A DNA stretch of 12,498 nt from an uncultured Clostridia bacterium. Lineage in GTDB: Bacteria > Bacillota > Clostridia > Christensenellales > Borkfalkiaceae. Every line of letters starts with the position of its first letter. Positions within the stretch are counted from its first letter, which is position 1. The stretch covers positions 1-12,498 of the forward strand of contig CALWBJ010000100.1 of NCBI GenBank assembly GCA_944376035.1, in the 5' to 3' direction. The translations under genes were made by a program, and so were the position numbers. The notes beneath the pieces were generated by a model that ran no database searches, had not been told where the DNA came from, and saw only the letters and a list, made by a program, of their open reading frames with translations. This document shows, piece by piece, positions 6,782 to 12,498 of this stretch.

Positions 6782-7082
6782 GGAAGTTATTATATTTACT
6801 TTAATTTAATGTTTAATGTCCGGCAGTGTTTAAATAAGTTGCAAAGCCGCGAAACCGACAAGACGCGGATTATTGAAAATTATAACATCATAATTTTTTA
6901 ATGTCAACCCCAAAAATAATATTTTGAGGGTAAAAAGCAGTCTTTAAACAAGGTGCAGTGCATGAAATATGTAAAATTAAAGAAATTAGACTTTAAAACA
7001 TATTGAAGATAATTGAAGTAAATGTAATAATAAAAATACGTGAAATTATGACCGAAAATATGTTAATAATAATTTTCAAGGC

Positions 7083-7111
7083 TTAATCAATACTAATGTG
7101 ATAAATATATT
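7083..7111 (+). promoter_or_regulatory. Weak candidate promoter for the first lipoprotein gene
   Basis: TATATT (7106-7111) matches five of six -10 positions, but TTAATC (7083-7088), 17 bp upstream, matches only three of six -35 positions. A poor -35 would fit an activator-dependent promoter, as expected if the divergent AraC-type protein activates it. In DNA this AT-rich, chance matches are common. Confidence 0.25.
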
Positions 7112-7155
7112 AAGAAAAGAACACACAAGATGTAATCGATAAAAGGAGAGGCGGA

Positions 7156-8361
7156 ATGAAACAGAAATTTCGATTGATAATGTTGTTACTGCTTGTAGCG
7201 TCACTTATGTTTGCCGGTGCGTGCGTAGGGACTGCGGAATCTGATCCGGAAGGAGACGGAACTGATACCGAAACTCCTGTTACGGAGGCGCCTGCGATAC
7301 CGGGAGCAGAAGGTCTTTCCGTAGACGTGACCGAGAGGCCGGAAGGTTTTTCTATCGGGTCGTATACTTTCAGTGAGGCATACTTAAATGAAGAAAAACT
7401 TGCATCCGATGACTATGTTTTACGCAACAACAGATTTATGTTCGCTTACGATTTTTACGGAGAGATAGGCGTTGGGGATTATAATGTGAAATTAGTTTTT
7501 GAAGAATTGGTCAAGGAATTTCCGCTTAAAGTATCGGATAAAAAAGCGCCTGTTTACAGTTTCAATCTTGCTAAGACTTCAATTTACAATATAGAAGAGC
7601 AGATAATTTTACCTGTTGTGGACAGACTTAACGAATATCAGGACTACAATGTAAGATATTTGATTTATAAAGGCAGCGACGCGGGAGAATTGATATATAA
7701 CCAGACTGACGTTGAAAAGACGGCCGACAGTATAAAATACGAAGCGGGCGCGCTCGGAATGGGTGATTATGTATACAAGGTACAAATAAGAAAAGCCTCG
7801 CAAACAATAAAGGAATATATGTGCAATTTTTCAGTTGTGAAATATGCGAACGACATTTTCTTGGAAGAGAATTTTGCAAACTGGAAGATGGTGTCGACTG
7901 CCATAACCAAAAATTTTGAAGACGGCGCAGTTAATTTTATACCGAGAGAATCCAACGGGCTTAACGGCAGATATTTCTTTGCTTATTATTCGATAGATTT
8001 TATGAGAGAAGCGCAACTTAAAGGCTGCGAGACGTTTACTTTTGAATATAAGGTAAATGAGGTAATGGCGGCTACTCCTGATAACAGCAGTCAGGAAAAA
8101 CCTGATCAACTCGGAGGACTCAGGATATTCGCAAAAGTAAACGACGGGTTCGACAGTGCCGCTGGGAACGGAATAGTGACGGATGAGGAAGCGGGACTGT
8201 TCGTCTTTGAAAGTTATACAGATCTTCCTACCGAATGGACTACGGTAAGTATAAATATAAGTGACTTCTTGGCGCTTAGTCCCGATACCAAATTCATAGG
8301 TATAGTTGTAAGCGGTCAGGCAGGTTCGGTGGCAAGTTTCAGGAATGCAAGGTTTATATAA
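7156..8361 (+). CDS. Lipoprotein with two Ig-like domains and one beta-rich module (paralogue of the 8685-11783 product)
   Basis: A 401-residue predicted lipoprotein. A lysine/arginine start and hydrophobic stretch (1-20) lead to FAGAC, with Cys23 the likely lipidated residue. A Thr/Glu/Pro-rich linker follows (24-52). Residues about 53-127 and 128-228 look like two consecutive Ig-like beta domains. Residues 229-401 form one larger beta-rich module containing LRIFAKVNDGFD and FIGIVVSG. The same layout, with recognisable sequence similarity (for example SDKKAPVYSFNL against TDLKAPAYTFDN), occurs in the larger lipoprotein 323 bp downstream. No catalytic motif is visible. It probably sits on the outer face of the membrane and binds a ligand, perhaps a glycan; that is inference. 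AAGGAGAGG (7143-7151) sets the start. Confidence 0.75.
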   Translation: MKQKFRLIMLLLLVASLMFAGACVGTAESDPEGDGTDTETPVTEAPAIPGAEGLSVDVTERPEGFSIGSYTFSEAYLNEEKLASDDYVLRNNRFMFAYDFYGEIGVGDYNVKLVFEELVKEFPLKVSDKKAPVYSFNLAKTSIYNIEEQIILPVVDRLNEYQDYNVRYLIYKGSDAGELIYNQTDVEKTADSIKYEAGALGMGDYVYKVQIRKASQTIKEYMCNFSVVKYANDIFLEENFANWKMVSTAITKNFEDGAVNFIPRESNGLNGRYFFAYYSIDFMREAQLKGCETFTFEYKVNEVMAATPDNSSQEKPDQLGGLRIFAKVNDGFDSAAGNGIVTDEEAGLFVFESYTDLPTEWTTVSINISDFLALSPDTKFIGIVVSGQAGSVASFRNARFI

Positions 8362-8551
8362 GAACTGTCGTCAAATTTGAATTGTTCCGAAATGTTTTTA
8401 ATAAATCAAAATTTACTTAAAGACATGTTTAGACGCAGATAAACGCATATAAACAATTTGATTTATTATAAAAAATTCAACCGATAATTTACTTTAGGAA
8501 TAATAAAATATCGAAATAAAAATTAAGGTTTATAAAAAATAAAGATTTTTT

Positions 8552-8567
8552 AAAAGGCTAGCCTTTT
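8552..8567. other. 16-bp perfect palindrome (AAAAGGCTAGCCTTTT)
   Basis: The sequence equals its own reverse complement. It could be a short hairpin (AAAAGG/CCTTTT with CTAG loop) ending the first lipoprotein transcript, or a protein-binding site. Its last two bases are shared with the next hairpin, so the two structures compete at the junction. Confidence 0.5.
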
Positions 8568-8595
8568 CACTTTGCGCTATCATGCGCAAAGTGAA
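8566..8595. terminator. 12-bp hairpin between lipoprotein genes (possible terminator)
   Basis: TTCACTTTGCGC (8566-8577) pairs perfectly with GCGCAAAGTGAA (8584-8595) around a 6-nt loop (TATCAT). It lies 205 nt after the first lipoprotein's stop codon. The tail TCTCTTGTGG is only moderately T-rich, so it may be a terminator or a leader structure of the next gene. Confidence 0.5.
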
Positions 8596-8627
8596 TCTCT
8601 TGTGGGATAAGAAATCAAGGTTAAAAG

Positions 8628-8672
8628 CAGGATTAAAATATAAAAGTATCAGGATTAAAAATATAAAAGTAT
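8628..8672 (+). repeat. Tandem 22/23-bp direct repeat in the leader of the 1032-aa lipoprotein gene
   Basis: Copy 1 (8628-8649, 22 bp) and copy 2 (8650-8672, 23 bp) are identical except for one extra A in an A-run of copy 2. Both start CAGGATTAAAA and end TATAAAAGTAT. The second copy ends exactly where the ribosome binding site AAGGAG (8673-8678) begins, so the duplication lies in the leader or promoter of the gene. Confidence 0.8.
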
Positions 8673-8684
8673 AAGGAGAAAGAG

Positions 8685-11600
8685 ATGAAGAAGATATTTT
8701 TGGTTGTACTTGCTTTGATAACGGTAATAAGCGCGTCCGCGTTTTTTATCGGTTGCGGCGGCGGAAGTACCGTTTCTGCTCCGGAGATAAGCAACATAAC
8801 CGCCGATGTGGACGACTTCGTGTCTGCCGTAACATTTGATTTGTCGGTAGTCAAGGAAGTTTATATGGACAATCAGAAACTCGGCGCAAATGACTATACT
8901 GCCACGTCGACCTCTGTATTGCTTAAAGGATCCAAGTACGGAGAGTTCGGAATAGGCACGCATAAAATGAAGATTGTGTTCGAGTCGGGCACCTCCGAAT
9001 TCGACTTGATTGTAACCGATCTTAAAGCGCCTGCTTATACATTTGACAATTTAGGCGGTAAAATAGAGTTCGGTTCAAACGAAGATGTAGTTTTGCCCGT
9101 AATTTCAAGAAACAGCGCCTACCAGGTATACGATGCGGAATATAAAGTTACCGATAAAGACGGCACGGAAAAATACAGCGGAACAAACGTTGAAAAAGAG
9201 GCGTCTGCAATTACATTACCCGAAATTGCGGCAGGTGAATACGAATACAGCGTAACCGTCAAAAAAGGCGGCGAGGTAAAAGCGGAAGAAGAGATTAAAA
9301 TAACTGTTTTTAATAAGATAAATTATGCTGCGAAAGAAAAAATAGAAAGTGACTTCTTTACTTTCAATTCTGCGTTTTTAAATGTATCTTATGACAGTGC
9401 TTTCAATGCTTTGAAGGCTGTAAAAGTTTTGGGTATAGACACGGCGGAAGCGGCGTCGGTATATTTTGACTATTCGGTCGTAGAAGAAGAAATCGGCAAC
9501 GGAGCAAACGTAATGAAGTTTAAGTATTACGTCAGCGCGGAGTCTGCTCCGGTTGAAGACGCGGCAAAAAATACTTTTGCCGTGATAGCATTTAAAGAAA
9601 GCGAATCTCCCGAGGGAGACATTGTTTTCGAACCTGTTTATGAATATATTCCCTTATATGCGCCTAAAGCCGGCGAGTGGAATAATATGTCCGTATACCT
9701 CGGAGAAGGGGTGGAGGCAGACATACTTGCTTTCTGTATGTATCAGGACGAAGAAATAACATCTTATATCAAAGAACTTTATTTTGAAAAAGTGGAATCA
9801 GAAAATCTTGCAGACGAGGTACTGGCACAGTTCTGGATGGGAGAAGATGCCTTAGTGTCATACGATTCCGAATCTTCTGCGCTGAAAATAGTAAAGAGCG
9901 GCGACATTGCTAAGGCGGCTCTTCCTGTAGAATTTGTAAAATCTCTTTATGAAGGCGGCGCACAGTATATCAAGTTTGATATAAAAGCGAGCGGCGCTTG
10001 GGTAAGTTTCTATGTTTCCGACGTTCTATCGGGAGAAATAAGCGGACTGTATAAGAGTTATGATGTGACATCGGCGGAACAGTATAAAACAATTGTTCTT
10101 AACCTTAACGATCTTCTTGATACAAACTTAGACGCGAGATATTTTGTTCTTACCTTTGCCGATTGCGATGAAATATTAGTATCGTCAATCGCAGGCGCAG
10201 AGCAGTACGAATATGACGCGTTTATCAAAGATTATTTTGATAATATAGACTATGCTGCTACCGATGCCGAATGGGTAGTAACTTTAAGCGGAAGGCTTAA
10301 TAAGACTTTTGACGAAACCGAGTCGGCGGTAAAAGTAACCGTCGTTGCGGAAGGGCTCGGTGCGGCGGAACTTGAGAGTACGCACAATCACGTATATATG
10401 ACGGACGCGTCTTTGAGAGAGGCATATTCAATTCTCGGATACAGATATATTAAGTTCAGTTATAAAGTAAACGATGCGTTTATGACGCTCGGGAAATTCA
10501 GAATATACTCGGATAAAGAATTAGGCGCGGGTTCAGTATTCTCACAGGTAGAAGTAGAGGCGGCGGGCCAGTGGTATACCTATTATATTGATTTAGAAAG
10601 GCTTTTCCGCTTGTCGGGATCAAAGAATGAATTTGTATTTATAATATCCGGAGATCAGGGCTCGGAATTCTATTTCAAGGATTTTGTATTTACGACGGAA
10701 GAAGAATATCTTGAAAACGCGCCCGAAGAAAACCTTGACGATATTTTCGGCGAACTTAACTGTTCTAACTGGGCGGTTGCAGACGGCGCCAACAGAAGCG
10801 CTGCTTATGACCCTGTCGAAGGAGCATACGCCGTACATTCCAAGAACACTATGGCTATAAATTCGAGACAAGGCGTTGTATCTTATGACGTTTCATCAAT
10901 AAAAGAGGCTTATGAAGATGGTGCGGCGGCTTTGAGTTTTTGGGTAAAAGCAGGAAGTATGCCTGTAAGTGCCATTTCTCCTACAGAAGGTTGCGGAATA
11001 AGAGTATTCGGTAAAGTAAACGCCGGACTCGACGAAGTTGCCATTGTCGAAGGTAACGACGGAATATACCTCGAAGGCGATATGGTGTTTAACGAAACCG
11101 ATGTCTATAAACAGTATGTTATAGATTTAGGAACATTGTTCAGCATGGGAGAGGATATAAACTATCTCGGAATAGTAGTTCATAACTCAAGCGGTTCTTA
11201 TATGTATTTCAAAGATGCGGCATATATGACCGCGGAAGAATATCTCGATTATGCCGCAGAGCATCCCGAGAACAAAGATCTGTTCGGAGAAAAAATGAGC
11301 GCTAAATGGGCGTTTTCATGGTCTAATCAGGTTGTTCCGTCTTATGACAAAACTGAAAACGCGATGAAGTTTGCGGCTACCGAAAATCAGGGAATAGCAG
11401 GAAGATACGCAGTTGTTTATTTGGATATAAGTTCTATAAAATCTGCTTACGACAGCGGTTTTACAAAAATGACCTTTGAAGTAAAAGCAGATGAAACCAA
11501 CTTAGCGCTTACCGAAAGTTTCAGAATATTCGGAAAGGTGAAAAAAGGTTTTGACGAAGGCGCCATACAGAATGGAACAAAAGGAATATACCAATATAAA

Positions 11601-11783
11601 GATGTGCTTTCGAGCGAACTTAATTCAAGCGGTTACACTACTGTGGAAATAGACCTTGCGGCATTCTTTGCCCTTGACGATACGGCAGTATCTGAAGACC
11701 CCGCGAATGAGATAAATTATCTCGGGTTTGTAATTCCTAACGGAACTGTCTGGATGAAGAACGCAAGTTTTGTAAAAGCATAA
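8685..11783 (+). CDS. Large modular lipoprotein: two Ig-like domains plus five tandem beta-rich modules
   Basis: A 1032-residue predicted lipoprotein. A hydrophobic signal (4-22) leads to FIGC with Cys24 as the probable lipid anchor, then a short Gly/Ser linker. Two Ig-like domains (about 33-112 and 113-211) match those of the 401-residue protein upstream. Five related modules follow, about 212-374, 375-512, 513-684, 685-863 and 864-1032. The last three are closest, sharing RVFGKVNAGLDE/RIFGKVKKGFDE and NYLGIVV/NYLGFVI. Modules 3 and 4 end with a similar TAEEYL/TTEEEYLENA linker. No enzyme motif is visible; the protein is strongly acidic, as many surface proteins are. A cell-surface role in binding polysaccharide or another large ligand is inferred. 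AAGGAG (8673-8678), 6 nt before the ATG, fixes the start. Confidence 0.75.
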   Translation: MKKIFLVVLALITVISASAFFIGCGGGSTVSAPEISNITADVDDFVSAVTFDLSVVKEVYMDNQKLGANDYTATSTSVLLKGSKYGEFGIGTHKMKIVFESGTSEFDLIVTDLKAPAYTFDNLGGKIEFGSNEDVVLPVISRNSAYQVYDAEYKVTDKDGTEKYSGTNVEKEASAITLPEIAAGEYEYSVTVKKGGEVKAEEEIKITVFNKINYAAKEKIESDFFTFNSAFLNVSYDSAFNALKAVKVLGIDTAEAASVYFDYSVVEEEIGNGANVMKFKYYVSAESAPVEDAAKNTFAVIAFKESESPEGDIVFEPVYEYIPLYAPKAGEWNNMSVYLGEGVEADILAFCMYQDEEITSYIKELYFEKVESENLADEVLAQFWMGEDALVSYDSESSALKIVKSGDIAKAALPVEFVKSLYEGGAQYIKFDIKASGAWVSFYVSDVLSGEISGLYKSYDVTSAEQYKTIVLNLNDLLDTNLDARYFVLTFADCDEILVSSIAGAEQYEYDAFIKDYFDNIDYAATDAEWVVTLSGRLNKTFDETESAVKVTVVAEGLGAAELESTHNHVYMTDASLREAYSILGYRYIKFSYKVNDAFMTLGKFRIYSDKELGAGSVFSQVEVEAAGQWYTYYIDLERLFRLSGSKNEFVFIISGDQGSEFYFKDFVFTTEEEYLENAPEENLDDIFGELNCSNWAVADGANRSAAYDPVEGAYAVHSKNTMAINSRQGVVSYDVSSIKEAYEDGAAALSFWVKAGSMPVSAISPTEGCGIRVFGKVNAGLDEVAIVEGNDGIYLEGDMVFNETDVYKQYVIDLGTLFSMGEDINYLGIVVHNSSGSYMYFKDAAYMTAEEYLDYAAEHPENKDLFGEKMSAKWAFSWSNQVVPSYDKTENAMKFAATENQGIAGRYAVVYLDISSIKSAYDSGFTKMTFEVKADETNLALTESFRIFGKVKKGFDEGAIQNGTKGIYQYKDVLSSELNSSGYTTVEIDLAAFFALDDTAVSEDPANEINYLGFVIPNGTVWMKNASFVKA
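9318..11780 (+). repeat. Five tandem protein-module repeats inside the large lipoprotein gene
   Basis: Approximate module boundaries at DNA level are 9318-9806, 9807-10220, 10221-10736, 10737-11273 and 11274-11780. Similarity is visible in the protein (N/SYD near the start, SIKEAYEDG/SIKSAYDSG in the middle, a final YFKD/WMKN strand) but has largely drifted at DNA level. This indicates old duplications rather than recent copying. The module of the 401-aa paralogue (7840-8358) most resembles modules 4 and 5. Confidence 0.6.
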
Positions 11784-11795
11784 AATAATAAACTT

Positions 11796-11892
11796 TTTAT
11801 CGCAGAAGAAATCTTAGACCGTTAAATTAAATCATTTAATTTTCTGTAAATTTAATATTAAAATTAATGGTTAAAGTTTTTTCTGCGATAAA
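11796..11892. repeat. 97-nt element bounded by 12-bp perfect inverted repeats
   Basis: TTTATCGCAGAA (11796-11807) is the exact reverse complement of TTCTGCGATAAA (11881-11892). The pairing can extend inward by five more pairs with two G-U wobbles (11808-11812 with 11876-11880). The 73-nt interior is very AT-rich with smaller internal pairings. It fills most of the gap between the large lipoprotein and the small gene. It may be a long hairpin in the RNA, a terminator-like end or a small mobile (MITE-like) element; no T-run follows and no target duplication is obvious. Confidence 0.55.
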
Positions 11893-11925
11893 GAAATTAA
11901 AAAAATAAAAAATTAAAAATTTTAC

Positions 11926-11931
11926 GGAGGG
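11926..11931 (+). promoter_or_regulatory. Strong ribosome binding site of the small gene (GGAGGG)
   Basis: ACGGAGGG ends at 11931, 4 nt before ATG 11936. Its strength and placement are the main reason to believe the 42-codon frame is translated. Confidence 0.75.
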
Positions 11932-11935
11932 AATA

Positions 11936-12064
11936 ATGAAAAAATATTTTAGTCCCGCGCTCGAAATAACGGGCACGGTCGGAGAAATACTCATGACATC
12001 GCCTGCAAACATCTACACCGACGGCGGTATTCATGACACTGTTTACGGAGACATATTCGATTGA
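11936..12064 (+). CDS. Small 42-aa protein of unknown function, possible peptide precursor
   Basis: A 42-residue open frame starting MKKYFSPALEI and ending with an acidic, aromatic tail (DTVYGDIFD). It has no signal peptide, no transmembrane segment and no cysteine. The basic start followed by an x-P-x-LE-I pattern resembles short proteins I associate with Firmicutes genomes, where they have been thought of as precursor-like peptides; I cannot name a family. A strong ribosome binding site precedes it. Its TGA stop is part of the ribosome binding site (GAGGGGG) of the secreted-protein gene starting 13 nt later, so the two are almost certainly co-transcribed and probably translationally coupled. 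Ser, Thr, Asp and Gly dominate residues 20-34. No modifying enzyme or exporter is visible in the window, so any RiPP idea is speculative. It overlaps a longer minus-strand frame that has no support. Confidence 0.7.
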   Translation: MKKYFSPALEITGTVGEILMTSPANIYTDGGIHDTVYGDIFD

Positions 12065-12069
12065 GGGGG
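12063..12069 (+). promoter_or_regulatory. Ribosome binding site overlapping the small gene's stop (GAGGGGG)
   Basis: The last two bases of the small gene's TGA are the first two bases of this site, 8 nt before ATG 12078. Ribosomes finishing the small gene can therefore reinitiate on the secreted-protein gene. Confidence 0.7.
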
Positions 12070-12077
12070 AAAAGAAA

Positions 12078-12498
12078 ATGAACGGAATTATTAGAAAGAA
12101 CAGATTATATATTGCCGTACTCGCGGCAATAGCGGCTATTGCGCTGAGTTTGGGTTTTTTTACCGTAAGTCCCGTTGTAAGGGCGGCGACTACGATTGAA
12201 AGTGCGAACATTTACATGACCGAAGGGGCAAGCGTCAGGCTTGATTCGACCGATCCCGGAATACGTTTTACGTCATATATATCGCGTGCGGACTATGACG
12301 CTCTTATTGCAGAATACGGCGCCGGTAATGTTGAAGTGGGTACGATTATAATTCCCGCCGACAGTGCAGAAAGCGAGGCGATAACCTTTGAAAATCTCGA
12401 AGGGAAAACTTATATCAGAGGCGCAGCCAAATCATTGGTTGAAGACGGAGACAGCGGTGAACTTCTGAGATTCAACATTGCGGTAAATTTAAATGAGA
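12078..12498 (+). CDS. Secreted protein with N-terminal signal peptide (3' end cut by window)
   Basis: The first 140 codons of a longer gene. Residues 1-36 form a clear signal peptide: basic start (RKNR), a hydrophobic core of Ala, Ile and Leu, and a VRA|A cleavage site after Ala36. There is no lipobox, so the protein is secreted or attached by a distal C-terminal signal not visible here. The mature start has NIYMTEGASVRLDSTDPGIR, then RFTSYISRADYDALIAEYG and VGTIIIPAD. This GASVR...GIRF...Y..L...G...VGTII.PAD pattern is one I recognise from many large surface proteins of gut Clostridia, where its function is not known to me. It is translated from a ribosome binding site overlapping the preceding small gene. 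Any downstream catalytic or binding domain lies outside the window. Confidence 0.8.
   Translation, partial: MNGIIRKNRLYIAVLAAIAAIALSLGFFTVSPVVRAATTIESANIYMTEGASVRLDSTDPGIRFTSYISRADYDALIAEYGAGNVEVGTIIIPADSAESEAITFENLEGKTYIRGAAKSLVEDGDSGELLRFNIAVNLNE

Larger units (their letters stand above)
6747..7155. other. 409-bp divergent intergenic region
   Basis: This AT-rich regulatory region separates the AraC-type regulator (minus) from the first lipoprotein (plus). It holds a 12-bp palindrome next to the regulator start, an AT-rich 8-bp-stem hairpin (6876-6883 with 6890-6897) and an imperfect hairpin at 6907-6931. No convincing ORF was found. Confidence 0.6.
8362..8684. other. 323-bp structured intergenic region between the two lipoprotein genes
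   Basis: The first 190 bp are AT-rich with nothing recognisable. The remainder contains a 16-bp palindrome, an overlapping 12-bp hairpin and a tandem 22/23-bp repeat that ends at the ribosome binding site of the second lipoprotein gene. No clear promoter was found. Confidence 0.6.

Noticed and set aside
6876..6931. Two AT-rich hairpins in the divergent intergenic region as terminators
   Set aside because: No gene ends there, the stems are nearly all A-T or interrupted by mismatches, and such pairings are expected by chance in DNA this AT-rich.
11897..12211. 104-codon minus-strand frame across the small gene and the secreted-protein start
   Set aside because: It is antisense to a signal peptide and to two frames with strong ribosome binding sites; its hydrophobic stretch is the mirror of the Ala-rich signal sequence.

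Overview
The window looks like a chromosomal piece of an anaerobic, low-to-moderate GC, Gram-positive bacterium, most likely an uncultured gut-type member of the Clostridia. The reasons are AGGAGG-type ribosome binding sites, very AT-rich intergenic DNA, cysteine-rich anaerobic redox proteins, and several secreted or lipid-anchored proteins of the style common in those genomes. No RNA gene, CRISPR array, phage gene or insertion sequence was recognised. The taxonomic guess is inference.

Region 1 (1-4105, plus strand) is a tight operon whose first gene is cut by the left edge. It encodes an AsrB/PyrK-like FAD/NAD(P) electron-input subunit, an iron-sulfur protein with one [2Fe-2S] motif and two complete CX2CX2CX3C motifs, a FrdA-like flavoprotein keeping all five fumarate-site residues but lacking the FAD-attaching histidine, and a compact AspT-type aspartate:alanine exchanger family transporter. 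Together they suggest a soluble NAD(P)H-linked fumarate (or similar dicarboxylate) reductase linked to exchange of an amino acid or dicarboxylate. No membrane anchor subunit lies between the genes.

Region 2 (4106-5948) holds a promoter-driven PlsC-type acyltransferase fused to a zinc ribbon and an unknown C-terminal domain, followed by a strong 17-bp terminator hairpin. The gene on the other side, an AraC-family regulator on the minus strand (5949-6746), converges on the same hairpin.

Region 3 (6747-11783) starts with a 409-bp divergent intergenic region carrying a 12-bp palindrome close to the regulator's start. Two related lipoproteins follow. Both have a pair of Ig-like N-terminal domains; the first (401 aa) then has one beta-rich module and the second (1032 aa) has five in tandem. 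They are probably cell-surface binding proteins. The intergenic DNA around the second gene is rich in structure: a 16-bp palindrome overlapping a 12-bp hairpin, a tandem 22/23-bp repeat abutting the ribosome binding site, and a 97-nt inverted repeat downstream.

Region 4 (11784-12498) holds a 42-codon small gene with a strong ribosome binding site. It is followed 13 nt later by a secreted protein, cut by the right edge, whose ribosome binding site overlaps the small gene's stop codon. The small peptide is the least explained gene product in the window.
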